Below, in pieces: positions 17,998 to 27,279 of a DNA stretch of 64,000 nucleotides. Source of the DNA: Streptomyces sp. AA1529. Lineage in GTDB: Bacteria; Actinomycetota; Actinomycetes; Streptomycetales; Streptomycetaceae. The DNA lies in contig NZ_ALAP01000104.1 in the NCBI RefSeq assembly GCF_000280905.1, positions 1 through 64,000 of the forward strand, written 5' to 3'. The notes below the pieces were generated by a model. That model saw nothing but the letters and a program-made list of their open reading frames with translations. It had not been told where the DNA came from and did no database searches. The number at the start of each line of letters is the position of its first letter. Within the stretch, counting starts at the first letter, position 1. Made by a program: the position numbers and the translations under genes.

Positions 17998-18891
17998 GTG
18001 ATCAGCACACCAGGAGTGCCGTTCCTCAAGGGGCACGGCACGGAGAACGACTTCGTGATCATTCCGGACCCGGACGGCCTGCTGGACCTGCCGCCGGAGA
18101 CGGTGGCCCGGCTGTGCGACCGGCGCGCGGGCATCGGCGGGGACGGCCTGCTGCGGGTCGTCCGCTCGGCGGCGCACCCGGAAGCCGCGTCCATGGCCGC
18201 CGAAGCGGAGTGGTTCATGGACTACCGCAACGGCGACGGATCCGTCGCCGAGATGTGCGGCAACGGCACCCGCGTCTTCGCGCGCTACCTGGAGCGTGCC
18301 GGGCTGGCCGGGGCCGGCGAGCTGCCCCTCGCGACCCGCGCGGGGGTGCGCAGGGTGCACATCGCCGAGGACGGCGGCGACATCACCGTGGGCATGGGCG
18401 CGGCCGAGCTGGCGGCAGCGGACGGCGAGGCGGACGGCGGCGGAGGCGGGATCACGGTCGGTGTTCCCGGGCACACCTGGCCGGCCCGCAAGGTCGGGAT
18501 GGGGAACCCGCACGCGGTGGTGTTCGTCCAGGACCTGGCCGAGGCGGGCCCCCTGCACGAGGCCCCGCAGGTGCTGCCTGCCGCCGCCTACCCGGACGGC
18601 GTCAACGTCGAGTTCGTGGTCACACGGGGCCCCCGGCATGTCGCGCTGCGGGTGCACGAGCGCGGCGCGGGCGAGACGCGGTCCTGCGGCACCGGCGCCT
18701 GCGCGGTGATGGTCGCGGCGGCCCGCAGGGACGGTGCCGACCCGCACCGGGACGGCGCGGCGGTGACCTACACGGTGGAGGTGCCCGGAGGCCGCCTGGA
18801 GATCACCGAGCGGCCCGACGGGGAGATCGAGATGGCCGGCCCGGCCGAGATCGTCGCAGCGGGCACGATCGACCCGGCGCTGTTCTCCTGA
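17998..18891 (+). CDS. dapF: Diaminopimelate epimerase DapF
   Basis: 297 residues. Cofactor-independent racemase that converts LL- to meso-diaminopimelate for lysine and peptidoglycan synthesis (Streptomyces walls contain mainly LL-DAP, so this step feeds lysine). The two catalytic cysteines are in AEMCGNGTR and TRSCGTGACA; the substrate loops FLKGHGTENDF and GMGNPHAVVF are present. A Gly/Ala-rich insertion (GEADGGGGG) near residue 145 lengthens one surface loop. The GTG start is probably leaderless. Confidence 0.95.
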   Translation: MISTPGVPFLKGHGTENDFVIIPDPDGLLDLPPETVARLCDRRAGIGGDGLLRVVRSAAHPEAASMAAEAEWFMDYRNGDGSVAEMCGNGTRVFARYLERAGLAGAGELPLATRAGVRRVHIAEDGGDITVGMGAAELAAADGEADGGGGGITVGVPGHTWPARKVGMGNPHAVVFVQDLAEAGPLHEAPQVLPAAAYPDGVNVEFVVTRGPRHVALRVHERGAGETRSCGTGACAVMVAAARRDGADPHRDGAAVTYTVEVPGGRLEITERPDGEIEMAGPAEIVAAGTIDPALFS

Positions 18892-19038
18892 GGGCCCCTG
18901 CGGCCCGTCGACGGCCGCCACCCCGGCGTCGCACGATGGGGTGATCCCCCTCACGCTCGACAGGACCCGGTCGGCGGCACGTGATGGGGTCGGTACCATC
19001 GCACCCCCGGCCCGGGGTGCTCAGGAGCGGGAGGTGCC

Positions 19039-21303
19039 ATGAGCGCGGTGCGCAGTCTGCGGAAGCTCAGCAGAGCGGCACTGCTGGGCGCCACGCCGCG
19101 CGACTCCCTGCCGGACGCCATCGAGCACGTCGCGAAGGTGCACAGGGCACACCACCCGCGGGCCGACCTGCGGCCGCTGCGCAGGGCCTACATGCTGGCC
19201 GAGTCCTCGCACCGGGGGCAGATGCGCAAGAGCGGCGAGCCGTACATCACGCATCCCCTCGCGGTCACCTTGCTGCTGGCCCAGCTCGGCGCGGAGACGA
19301 CCACGTTGACGGCCTCGCTGCTGCACGACACCGTCGAGGACACCGCCGTGACGCTCGAACAGGTGCGGCGCGAGTTCGGGGACCAGGTCTGCTACCTCGT
19401 CGACGGGGTCACCAAGCTCGAGAAGGTCGACCACGGGTCGGCCGCCGAGCCGGAGACCTTCCGCAAGATGCTCGTCGCCACCGGCAATGATGTACGCGTC
19501 ATGTCGATCAAGCTTGCCGACCGGCTGCACAACATGCGCACCCTCGGCGTGATGCGCCGTGAGAAGCAGGTCCGGATCGCGCAGGTGACCAGGGACGTTC
19601 TGATCCCGCTCGCCGAACGGCTCGGTGTCCAGGCACTCAAGAGCGAGCTCGAGGACCTCGTCTTCGCCGTGCTGCATCCGGAAGAGCACGCGCAGACCCG
19701 CGAGTTGATCCGCGAGCGGCACACCCGCCCCGACCCGCTCACCGCCTTCGCCTCCCGGGTGCGCCGCACGCTGCGCGAGGCGGGGATCACGGCGCAGGTG
19801 CTCATCCGTCCCCGGCACACCGTCTCCGTGCACCGCCTGCGCCTCAAACGCGGCCAGTTGGGGGACTGCGACTTCGCACGCCTGCTGGTCCTCGTGGACG
19901 AGGACGCGGACTGCTACGCCGTGCTGGGCGAGCTGCACACCTGTTTCGCTCCGCTCGTCTCGGAGTTCAAGGACTTCATCGCGGCGCCCAAGTTCAACCT
20001 CTACCAGTCGCTGCACACCGCCATCGCCGACGAGAACGGCGAAGTGGCCGAGGTGCTCGTCCGCACCCGCCGTATGCACCGGGTCGCCGAGACCGGGGTG
20101 ATCGCGCTCGGCGACCCGCATGCCGCCGAGGTGGCCGACCCCGCCGAGCCGGACGGCGGCGGAGCAGCACCGCCGAACGCCGACGGAGCAGGGGAGCGGA
20201 CCGATCCCACCCGCCCCGGCTGGCTCTCGCGCCTGCTGGAGTGGCAGAGCCACGCCTCCGACCCGAACACCTTCTGGCGGGAACTGCGCGACGAACTGGC
20301 GCAGGACCTGGAGATCACCGTCTACTGCGCCGCCCCCGGCGGGGCGGGGCCCGCAGGGGGCGCGCTGCCGCTGCCGGCCGGTGCGACCTGCGTGGACGCC
20401 GCCTACGCCCGACTGGGAGAGGCGGCCCACCGGTGCATCGGAGCCCGTGTCAACGGTCGGCTGGTGGCCCTCACCACCGTGCTGCGGGACGGCGACGCCC
20501 TCCAGCTCTTCCTCGAACCCGGCCACGGCAGTCCCTCGGGCCCGTCACCGGAGTGGCTCGAGCATGTGCGCACCCCCGCGGCGCGGCTCGCCATCCGCGA
20601 ATGGCTCGCCGCCCCCGGCCGGGGCGACGCCGACCCGCAGGAGAGCGCAGCCGCCACCGACCGGGACGGCGCGCCGCGCGAACATGCCCCGGCGGCCGCC
20701 GAGCCGCCCCGGGGAGAGCCGCGGCCCCCGCACCGCGGAGCGCGCCACCCCGAGCACCGTCCGGCGCGGCACACAGCGCAGGACGCACGGCAGAACGGAG
20801 CGCACCGCACGGCCGCGCACCGGGAGCAGCCCGTCCAGTACGGCGAGAACATCCCCGTCGTCCCCGGCCACCCCGGTACGCCGGTGCGGCTCGCCCGCTG
20901 CTGCACCCCGGTCCCCACGGACGCGGTCACCGGATTCCCGGTGCGCGGCGGCGCCGTCACCGTCCACCGGGAGAGCTGCCGCTCGGTGGCCCGGATGGCC
21001 TCCGCGGGGCGTCTCACCCTGCCGGTGCGCTGGGAGCAGGGCGACGTCGGGTGCCGGGTCACCCTGCGGGCCGAGGCCTTCGGCCGCCCGCACCTGCTCG
21101 CGGACCTCACCGAGGCCATCGCCGCCGAGGGCGCCGCCGTCGTCTCGGCCGACGTCGAGCCGCCGCGCGAGCAGCGCGTCCGTCACACCTACACCCTGCA
21201 GCTCCCCGACGCGGCCGGACTGCCCGCGCTGCTGCGCGCCATGCGGCAGGTGCCGGGGGTCTACGACGTCACCCGCTCCGTCCGCCGGACCGCGGCGAAC
21301 TGA
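19039..21303 (+). CDS. rshA: RelA/SpoT homologue RshA, (p)ppGpp hydrolase/synthetase
   Basis: 754 residues. Domain order: HD hydrolase (about 35-190; SLLHDTVEDT and DGVTKLEKVD intact), synthetase-like RSD (about 230-355), a disordered insertion, TGS (about 410-490), a long Pro/Ala/His-rich linker (about 510-610), a zinc-finger region (RCCTPVPTDAVTGF) and a C-terminal ACT domain. The synthetase block keeps KDFIAAPKFNLYQSLHT and the catalytic Glu in EVLVRT, but the usual AIR/GIRV becomes LLVLVD and the EIQIRT Gln is Leu, so it is divergent from RelA. S. coelicolor rshA sits in this position and was reported to make ppGpp when overexpressed. GGGAGG precedes the ATG. The ribosome-dependent RelA must be elsewhere. 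Confidence 0.9.
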   Translation: MSAVRSLRKLSRAALLGATPRDSLPDAIEHVAKVHRAHHPRADLRPLRRAYMLAESSHRGQMRKSGEPYITHPLAVTLLLAQLGAETTTLTASLLHDTVEDTAVTLEQVRREFGDQVCYLVDGVTKLEKVDHGSAAEPETFRKMLVATGNDVRVMSIKLADRLHNMRTLGVMRREKQVRIAQVTRDVLIPLAERLGVQALKSELEDLVFAVLHPEEHAQTRELIRERHTRPDPLTAFASRVRRTLREAGITAQVLIRPRHTVSVHRLRLKRGQLGDCDFARLLVLVDEDADCYAVLGELHTCFAPLVSEFKDFIAAPKFNLYQSLHTAIADENGEVAEVLVRTRRMHRVAETGVIALGDPHAAEVADPAEPDGGGAAPPNADGAGERTDPTRPGWLSRLLEWQSHASDPNTFWRELRDELAQDLEITVYCAAPGGAGPAGGALPLPAGATCVDAAYARLGEAAHRCIGARVNGRLVALTTVLRDGDALQLFLEPGHGSPSGPSPEWLEHVRTPAARLAIREWLAAPGRGDADPQESAAATDRDGAPREHAPAAAEPPRGEPRPPHRGARHPEHRPARHTAQDARQNGAHRTAAHREQPVQYGENIPVVPGHPGTPVRLARCCTPVPTDAVTGFPVRGGAVTVHRESCRSVARMASAGRLTLPVRWEQGDVGCRVTLRAEAFGRPHLLADLTEAIAAEGAAVVSADVEPPREQRVRHTYTLQLPDAAGLPALLRAMRQVPGVYDVTRSVRRTAAN

Positions 21304-21406
21304 CGCACCGTCCGCTCGGGCCACCGGGCCGCGCGGGCGGAGGCGCGGCACGTCCCCTTTCGGGTGGAGACGCCCGGAGCCGGGCGGCAACGGACCCGCT
21401 CGCTGG

Positions 21407-21412
21407 TAGCGA
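21407..21412 (+). promoter_or_regulatory. Leaderless -10 of the M1 peptidase gene
   Basis: TAGCGA lies 6 nt before ATG 21419, with no SD. Confidence 0.4.
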
Positions 21413-21418
21413 TCCTGC

Positions 21419-22954
21419 ATGGCCCTCACAGCCCTCACCCGCGCATCGGCCGCACGGCGCTGCGCCGTGGCCGGCACGGTCGCGGCCACCGCGCTCGCCC
21501 TGGTCGGCGCAGCCCTTCCGGCGCCCCGTCCGGTCGGCATCGGCGACCACCTCTTCCCGCAGCTCGGCAATCCCGGCTACGACGTCCGCGCCTACGACAT
21601 CTCCTTCGACTACAGCGGTGACAACAGCAAGCCGCTCAGCACCCGCACCGTGATCGACGCACAGGTCACCGACGGACCGATGGAACGGTTCAACCTGGAC
21701 TTCGCCGCCGGCGACGTACGGTCCGTGCACGTCAACGGCCGGTCGGCGCAGTACGTGCGGGCGGGCGAGGACCTGGTGGTCACCCCGAGCACTCCGCTGC
21801 CACGAGGTTCCTGGCTGCACGTCGAGGTGCGCCACACCAGCGACCCCACCCGGAAGAACGGCGGCTGGGTGCGCACCGCGGACGGCCTCGCCATGGCCAA
21901 CCAGGCCGACGCGGCACACCGGGTGTTCCCCTCCGACGACCACCCGTCGGACAAGGCCATGTTCACCTTCCGGGTGCGGGCCCCGCGCGGGCTGACCGTC
22001 GTGGCCGGCGGGCTGCCCGCAGGCCGCACCCGGGCGGCGCGCGAGACGGTCTGGACGTACCGCTCGGGGCACCCGATGGCCACCGAGCTGGCGCAGGTGT
22101 CGATCGGCCGCTCCGCTGTCGTGCGCTCCACGGGACCGCACGGGCTGGCCCTGCGGCACGTCGTCCCCGCCCGGCAGCGCAAGGCGCTGGAGCCGGTGCT
22201 GAACGAGACCTCCCGGCAGATCTCCTGGATGGAGCGGCGCGCCGGGAAATACCCGTTCGAGACCTACGGGGTGCTGGCCGCCGACGCGGACTTCGGCTTC
22301 GCGCTGGAGACGCAGACCCTCTCGCTCTTCGAGCAGAAGCTGCTCTCCTCCCGGCAGGTCCCGGACTGGTACCGGGAGTCACTGATGGTGCACGAGCTGG
22401 CGCACCAGTGGTACGGCGACAGCGTCTCCCCGCACCGCTGGACCGACCTGTGGCTCAACGAGGGGCACGCGACCTGGCACGAGTGGGCCTATGCGGAGAA
22501 GCGCGGCGGCATCCCGGTGGAGAAGCGGGTGCGGGCGTCCTACGAGCAGTCCGACACCTGGCGGGAGCGCTATGGTCCGCCCGCCGCGCTCCTCCCCGCC
22601 CCCAAGAGCGGGAAGATCGAGCTCTTCACCCCGATCGTGTACAACGGCGCCGCCGTGGTGCTGTATGCGCTGCGTGAACACATCGGCGAGCAGGCGTTCG
22701 CCCGGCTGCAGCGTGCCTGGCCCGCCCGGTACCGGGACTCCAGCGCCACCACCGCCGACTTCATCGCGCTGGCCGGCGAGGTCTCCGGACGGGACCAGAG
22801 CGCGTTCCTGAAGAAGTGGCTCTACGGGAAGACCACCCCGCCCATGCCCGGGCACCCGGACTGGAAGCAGCAGCCGCCGCCGAAGCGCCCGGCCGGAAAG
22901 GCGCGCGCGAGCACCGCGAGATCCCTGGAGCGGGCGCGCGCGGGCGGACGGTAG
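21419..22954 (+). CDS. Secreted M1-family metallopeptidase
   Basis: 511 residues. An N-terminal Sec signal (basic RASAARR, hydrophobic AVAGTVAATALALVGAALPA) leads into the aminopeptidase N fold: an N-terminal beta saddle (residues 40-220) and a catalytic domain with the gluzincin motif HELAHQWYGDS and the third zinc ligand in LWLNEGHATW, the expected 18 residues further on. The usual GAMEN exopeptidase motif is replaced by DFGFALETQTL, so free N-terminus recognition may differ from true aminopeptidases. At 511 residues it lacks the long C-terminal helical domain of PepN. The C-terminus is basic and Pro/Arg-rich. It lies between rshA and hflX, all on the plus strand. Confidence 0.9.
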   Translation: MALTALTRASAARRCAVAGTVAATALALVGAALPAPRPVGIGDHLFPQLGNPGYDVRAYDISFDYSGDNSKPLSTRTVIDAQVTDGPMERFNLDFAAGDVRSVHVNGRSAQYVRAGEDLVVTPSTPLPRGSWLHVEVRHTSDPTRKNGGWVRTADGLAMANQADAAHRVFPSDDHPSDKAMFTFRVRAPRGLTVVAGGLPAGRTRAARETVWTYRSGHPMATELAQVSIGRSAVVRSTGPHGLALRHVVPARQRKALEPVLNETSRQISWMERRAGKYPFETYGVLAADADFGFALETQTLSLFEQKLLSSRQVPDWYRESLMVHELAHQWYGDSVSPHRWTDLWLNEGHATWHEWAYAEKRGGIPVEKRVRASYEQSDTWRERYGPPAALLPAPKSGKIELFTPIVYNGAAVVLYALREHIGEQAFARLQRAWPARYRDSSATTADFIALAGEVSGRDQSAFLKKWLYGKTTPPMPGHPDWKQQPPPKRPAGKARASTARSLERARAGGR

Positions 22955-23175
22955 CGCCCCCGCCGCCCCCTCGTGCTCCCGGGCCGGTCCGTCCGCGCCG
23001 ACCGGCCCGGGCGAGTGGCGGCAAATACGGGTGACGCCGTTGCTGCGCCGTGCGACCATCCTTGTGGCCGCGCGCCGCCGCGCCGTGGGCCCCGAGGGGC
23101 CGGCGCGCGCCGGGAATCTTCCGCGCCGTTGCGGCGTTGTTCCGTACGCAACAGTCCGTCGACCTAAGGATCCAC

Positions 23176-24675
23176 TTGACCCACTCCTCTTCCCTTCCAC
23201 AGAACGGCCAGCGCACCGCCAAGACGAACCGCCGAGCCGGCGCCCTGATGGAAGAGGACGTCACTCCCGGTCACGCATTGGACGAAAGCCGTGACGGTGC
23301 GCAGCTCGACCGCTCGGAGCGTGCGGCGCTGCGCCGCGTGGCGGGTCTCTCCACCGAGCTGGAGGACGTCACCGAGGTCGAGTACCGGCAGCTGCGCCTC
23401 GAGCGCGTGGTGCTGGTCGGCGTCTGGACATCCGGCACGGCGGACGACGCGGAGAACTCCCTCGCCGAGCTGGCGGCCCTCGCCGAGACCGCGGGTGCCC
23501 TGGTCCTCGACGGAGTCGTCCAGCGCCGGGACAAGCCCGACGCGGCCACCTACATCGGCTCCGGCAAGGCCGCCGAGCTACGGGACATCGTCCTGGAGAC
23601 CGGTGCCGACACCGTGGTGTGCGACGGCGAGCTCACTCCCGGCCAGCTCATCCACCTCGAGGACGTCGTCAAGGTCAAGGTCGTGGACCGCACGGCACTG
23701 ATCCTGGACATCTTCGCCCAGCACGCCAAGTCCCGGGAGGGCAAGGCGCAGGTGGCACTGGCCCAGATGAACTACATGCTGCCCAGGCTGCGGGGCTGGG
23801 GACAGTCGCTCTCGCGGCAGATGGGCGGCGGTGGCTCCGGCTCGGCGGGTGGCGGCATGGCCACGCGTGGTCCCGGTGAGACCAAGATCGAGACCGATCG
23901 GCGGCGGATCCGCGAGAAGATGGCGAAGATGCGCCGGGAGATCGCGGAGATGAAGACCGGCCGCGACGTGCAGCGGCAGGACCGGCGGCGCAACAAGGTG
24001 CCGTCGGTCGCCATCGCCGGATACACCAACGCGGGCAAGTCCTCCCTGCTCAACCGCCTCACCGGCGCGGGTGTGCTGGTGGAGAACGCGCTGTTCGCCA
24101 CCCTGGACCCGACGGTGCGCAAGGCGGAGACCCCCACCGGCAGGGCCTACACGCTGGCCGACACGGTCGGGTTCGTCCGGCACCTTCCGCACCACCTGGT
24201 GGAGGCGTTCCGCTCCACCATGGAGGAGGTCGGCGACGCCGACCTGATCCTGCACGTGGTGGACGGGGCACACCCCGCCCCGGAGGAGCAGCTGGCCGCC
24301 GTGCGCGAGGTCATCCGCGAGGTGGGCGCCGCCGAGGTGCCCGAGATCGTGGTCGTCAACAAGGCCGACGCCGCCGATCCGCTGGTCCTGCAGCGGCTGC
24401 TGCGTACCGAGAAGCACGCGCTGGTCGTCTCCGCCCGCACCGGGCAGGGCGTCGACGAACTGCGGGAGCTGATCGACAACGAGCTGCCGCATCCGTCCGT
24501 GGAGCTGGAGGTGCTGCTTCCCTACACCGAGGGCAAGCTGGTCTCCCGCGTGCACTCCCAGGGCGAGGTGCTCTCCGAGGAGCACGTCGAACAGGGCACC
24601 CTGCTCAAGGCGCGGGTGCACGAGGAACTCGCCGCGGAACTGCGCGGATTCCAGCTGCTGGCCGCCCGGCCGTAG
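23176..24675 (+). CDS. hflX: Ribosome-associated GTPase HflX
   Basis: 499 residues from TTG 23176. HflX splits stalled or dormant 70S ribosomes, notably under heat or antibiotic stress. The N-terminal HflX domain (about 60-230) includes GALVLDGVVQRRDKPDAATY and the Gly-rich loop QMGGGGSGSAGGGMATRGPG that is typical of actinobacterial copies. The GTPase domain carries G1 GYTNAGKSS, G3 DTVGFVRHLP and G4 NKAD. The TTG is chosen because AAGGA precedes it at proper distance and because the following MTHSSS-like N-terminus matches what I recall of Streptomyces HflX; ATG 23248 is an alternative. The 221-nt spacer upstream shows no gene. A strong terminator follows. Confidence 0.93.
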   Translation: MTHSSSLPQNGQRTAKTNRRAGALMEEDVTPGHALDESRDGAQLDRSERAALRRVAGLSTELEDVTEVEYRQLRLERVVLVGVWTSGTADDAENSLAELAALAETAGALVLDGVVQRRDKPDAATYIGSGKAAELRDIVLETGADTVVCDGELTPGQLIHLEDVVKVKVVDRTALILDIFAQHAKSREGKAQVALAQMNYMLPRLRGWGQSLSRQMGGGGSGSAGGGMATRGPGETKIETDRRRIREKMAKMRREIAEMKTGRDVQRQDRRRNKVPSVAIAGYTNAGKSSLLNRLTGAGVLVENALFATLDPTVRKAETPTGRAYTLADTVGFVRHLPHHLVEAFRSTMEEVGDADLILHVVDGAHPAPEEQLAAVREVIREVGAAEVPEIVVVNKADAADPLVLQRLLRTEKHALVVSARTGQGVDELRELIDNELPHPSVELEVLLPYTEGKLVSRVHSQGEVLSEEHVEQGTLLKARVHEELAAELRGFQLLAARP

Positions 24676-24700
24676 CAGCGCGCACCGCACCGGAACGAGA

Positions 24701-24743
24701 ACGAGGGCCGTCCCTCCCGGAGACCGGGAGGGACGGCCCTCGT
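24701..24743. terminator. Bidirectional terminator between hflX and protease gene
   Basis: A perfect 20-bp stem (24701-24720 with 24724-24743) around a 3-nt loop, placed 25 nt after the hflX stop and 43 nt after the stop of the convergent protease gene. It can serve both strands. Confidence 0.9.
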
Positions 24744-24786
24744 CCGATGTGCGCCGGGCGCGCCGGAACCGGCGCGCCCGGCAGGG

Positions 24787-25986
24787 TCAGCCCTTCTTGC
24801 TGGCGGCGTCGAAGACCGCCTTGGCGGTCGCCCCCAGCCGCGGCCCCGCCAGCCAGGTGGCCGGGTGCGGGCCGATGGAGTTGACCGAGATCAGCTCGGG
24901 CTTGCCGCCGGAGCCCTCGATCAGCCAGGCGCCGCCGGAGGACCCGCCCGTCATGGTGCAGCCGATGCGGTACAGCGCGGGCTGCTGCGGGTCGATCGTC
25001 AGCGCGCCCGGGCGGTCGGTGCAGGAGTACATCCTGGCCCCGTCGAAGGGCGGAGCCGCCGGGTAGCCGTAGTTGCTGACTCCCTTGATCCGGGAGGACG
25101 AGGGCGCGTGGAAGTTGACCTTGATGGCGTTGCCGACGGTCTCCTCCAGCGACTTGCCCGACTTGTTCACCGGCTCCACGCGCAGCACCGCGAAGTCCTG
25201 CTGGGAGCCTCCGCCGCCGGACTTGGCACCCTTCTGGATCCAGTAGTTGCTGGTCTGGGCCCACTTCACCCACCACTGGCCGTACGGTGCGACCTCCTGC
25301 GGCGGGGCGCTGTTGACGGCCGGCATGGAGCGGCCCTTGTCGTTGAAGGCCGGGATGAAGGTGATGTTGCGCAGCCAGCCGCCGCTCCCGCCGGAGTGGA
25401 CGCAGTGCCCGGCGGTGGCCACCAGGTTGGACTTGCCCGGGTGGCGCGGGTCCTTAACGACCGTTCCGGAGCAGACCATCGGGCCCTCCGGAGTGTCCAT
25501 GAAGACCTTGCCGGCCGGAGCCGCGTTCCGGGTGTACGGGGTCTTCACGGCCTGCGCCTTGACCGGGCGCGGTTCCGCCGTGTTCGCGGCGCCGGAGGTG
25601 CTCTCGATGTCCTTCGGGACGTTCTTCTCGTTGTCCTCGGCCTTCTTCATCCGCCCCAGGTCCCAGTGGCCCTTGATGTAGGGGTTGGCGAAATCCTCGG
25701 CCTCACGCACCCACTGGTCCTTGTCCCAGTCCTTCCAGGCGCCCTTCTTCCACCCCTCGAGGTCCTTCATCGACGTGGGCAGGTCCTTGGGCAGCTTGTC
25801 GGGGAGGCCGAGCCTGTCCTTCCCGTCGTCGCCCTGGGCGGAATCGGAAGCGGCCGGCTTGGCGTCCGCCTTCTTGTCCGAGTCGTCGCCGCTCGAGCAG
25901 GCGGTGGCGGTGAGGGCGAGCGTCGCCGCGAGTGCCGCGGTGACCAGCACCGGACGTCCGCGTCCGGCCCTGCGTATGCGTGGCAT
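24787..25986 (-). CDS. Trypsin-like serine protease lipoprotein, copy 1
   Basis: 399 residues from ATG 25986. Lipoprotein signal: MPRIRRAGRGRP, hydrophobic core, lipobox ending LTATACSS. An acidic/Lys-rich spacer with repeated KLPKDLP- and GWKKGAWKDWD-like turns (about residues 45-150) precedes a chymotrypsin-fold domain. The catalytic triad is visible: His in VATAGHCVH, Asp in QQDFAVLRV, Ser in TMTGGSSGGAW. The specificity region has YGYPAAPPFDG. The product is anchored outside the membrane. It is a tandem paralogue of the next gene, 75 nt apart on the same strand. The substrate is unknown. Confidence 0.88.
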   Translation of the reverse strand: MPRIRRAGRGRPVLVTAALAATLALTATACSSGDDSDKKADAKPAASDSAQGDDGKDRLGLPDKLPKDLPTSMKDLEGWKKGAWKDWDKDQWVREAEDFANPYIKGHWDLGRMKKAEDNEKNVPKDIESTSGAANTAEPRPVKAQAVKTPYTRNAAPAGKVFMDTPEGPMVCSGTVVKDPRHPGKSNLVATAGHCVHSGGSGGWLRNITFIPAFNDKGRSMPAVNSAPPQEVAPYGQWWVKWAQTSNYWIQKGAKSGGGGSQQDFAVLRVEPVNKSGKSLEETVGNAIKVNFHAPSSSRIKGVSNYGYPAAPPFDGARMYSCTDRPGALTIDPQQPALYRIGCTMTGGSSGGAWLIEGSGGKPELISVNSIGPHPATWLAGPRLGATAKAVFDAASKKG

Positions 25987-26061
25987 GATCCGAGGTCCCC
26001 CTGAGGATCCGTACGAGAGGTGCGCCTGGCGCGCACGGCGTTCTTCCGGTCGCATCGGCGC

Positions 26062-27279
26062 TCAGCTCTCCTTGCTGACCGTGTCGAAGACGGCCTTGGC
26101 CTCCTTGCCGAGGCGGGCACCGGCCAGCCAGTCGGCGGTGATCGGGCCGATGGAGGTCACCGAGAGCAGCCGGGTGCCCGAGGAGTCCAGCCAGGGGCCG
26201 CCGGACGAACCCGCCGTCATGGTGCAGCCGATGCGGTACATCGAGGGCTGCTGCGGGTCGATCGTCAGCCGGCCCGGCTTGTCGTCGCAGCGGTACATCC
26301 GGGAGCCGTCGAAGGGCGGTGCGGCCGGGTAGCCCACGGCGCCGAGGCTCTTGATGGACTTGACCTGCGGCGTGGTGAAGGTGGCCTGCAGGGCGCCGCC
26401 GGCCTTCTCCTCCAGCGAGGCGCTGCTCTTGTCCTCGGGCTGGACCTGGAGCACGGCGAAGTCCTGCTGTGCGCCCTTGCCGCCGCGCTCGGCGCCGTTC
26501 TGGATCCAGTGCTTGGTCGTACGGGCGCGCTTGGCCCACCAGATGCCGTCCGGGGCGACCTGGCTCTGCGACGCGGTGGCGAGCTGCTTGTTCGACAGCC
26601 CGGTGGGGTTGTAGTCGGGCACGAAGACCACGTTGCGGTACCAGCCCTTGCCCGCCCCGCCGTGCACGCAGTGTCCCGCGGTGGCGACCAGGTTGGACTT
26701 GCCCGGATGGCGCGGGTCCTTCAGCACGGAGCCGGAGCAGACCATGGCCCCCTTCGGCGTGTCCATGAACACCTTGCCGACGGGCAGATCGTCCTTGGTG
26801 TAGGGCGTCTTGACCGCGGTGGCCTCGACCGCCTCGGGCTTCGGGTCGGTGACACCCTCGTCCTCACCGGTGCCGTCGCTGCCGCCGCTCGGGCTGTCGT
26901 CGATGTCCGAGTCGTCGACCTCGCGGTCGTTCCCGTCCGCGTCCTTCATGCGGTCCGGGTCCCACAGGTCGTCGATGATCGGGTTGAAGAAGTCCTTGGC
27001 TTCCTTGAGCCACTTGTCCCGGTCCCAGTTCTTCCAGGCGCCGTTCTTCCAGGCGTCCAGGTCGTCCAGGGAGGTCGGGAGGTCCTTCGGGAGATCGTCG
27101 GGGAGCCCCAGGTCCTTCTTGGCGTCGCGGCTCGCCTCCTGCGAGGAGGCCGAGTCGGCCTTGGCGTCGGCGTTGTCGTCCTCCGGGCCGCAGGCGGTTG
27201 CGGTGACCGCCAGCACGGCGGCGACCGCTGCCGCGGCCAGCGCCGGTCGGCGCCGCGCGGACCTGGCTATCGATGGCAT
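26062..27279 (-). CDS. Trypsin-like serine protease lipoprotein, copy 2
   Basis: 405 residues, paralogue of copy 1 with the same plan: lipobox ending VTATACGP, an acidic spacer with DDLPKDLPTSLDDL and AWKNGAWKNWDRDKW, then the protease domain with ATAGHCVHGG, AQQDFAVLQV and TMTAGSSGGPW. The two mature proteases are clearly related along their whole length but differ in the spacer, where this copy has a very acidic, Ser/Gly-rich stretch (near 115-150). GGGGGAG precedes the ATG. It is the upstream member of a two-gene unit that ends at the hflX terminator, and it is divergent from the siderophore cassette. Confidence 0.88.
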   Translation of the reverse strand: MPSIARSARRRPALAAAAVAAVLAVTATACGPEDDNADAKADSASSQEASRDAKKDLGLPDDLPKDLPTSLDDLDAWKNGAWKNWDRDKWLKEAKDFFNPIIDDLWDPDRMKDADGNDREVDDSDIDDSPSGGSDGTGEDEGVTDPKPEAVEATAVKTPYTKDDLPVGKVFMDTPKGAMVCSGSVLKDPRHPGKSNLVATAGHCVHGGAGKGWYRNVVFVPDYNPTGLSNKQLATASQSQVAPDGIWWAKRARTTKHWIQNGAERGGKGAQQDFAVLQVQPEDKSSASLEEKAGGALQATFTTPQVKSIKSLGAVGYPAAPPFDGSRMYRCDDKPGRLTIDPQQPSMYRIGCTMTAGSSGGPWLDSSGTRLLSVTSIGPITADWLAGARLGKEAKAVFDTVSKES

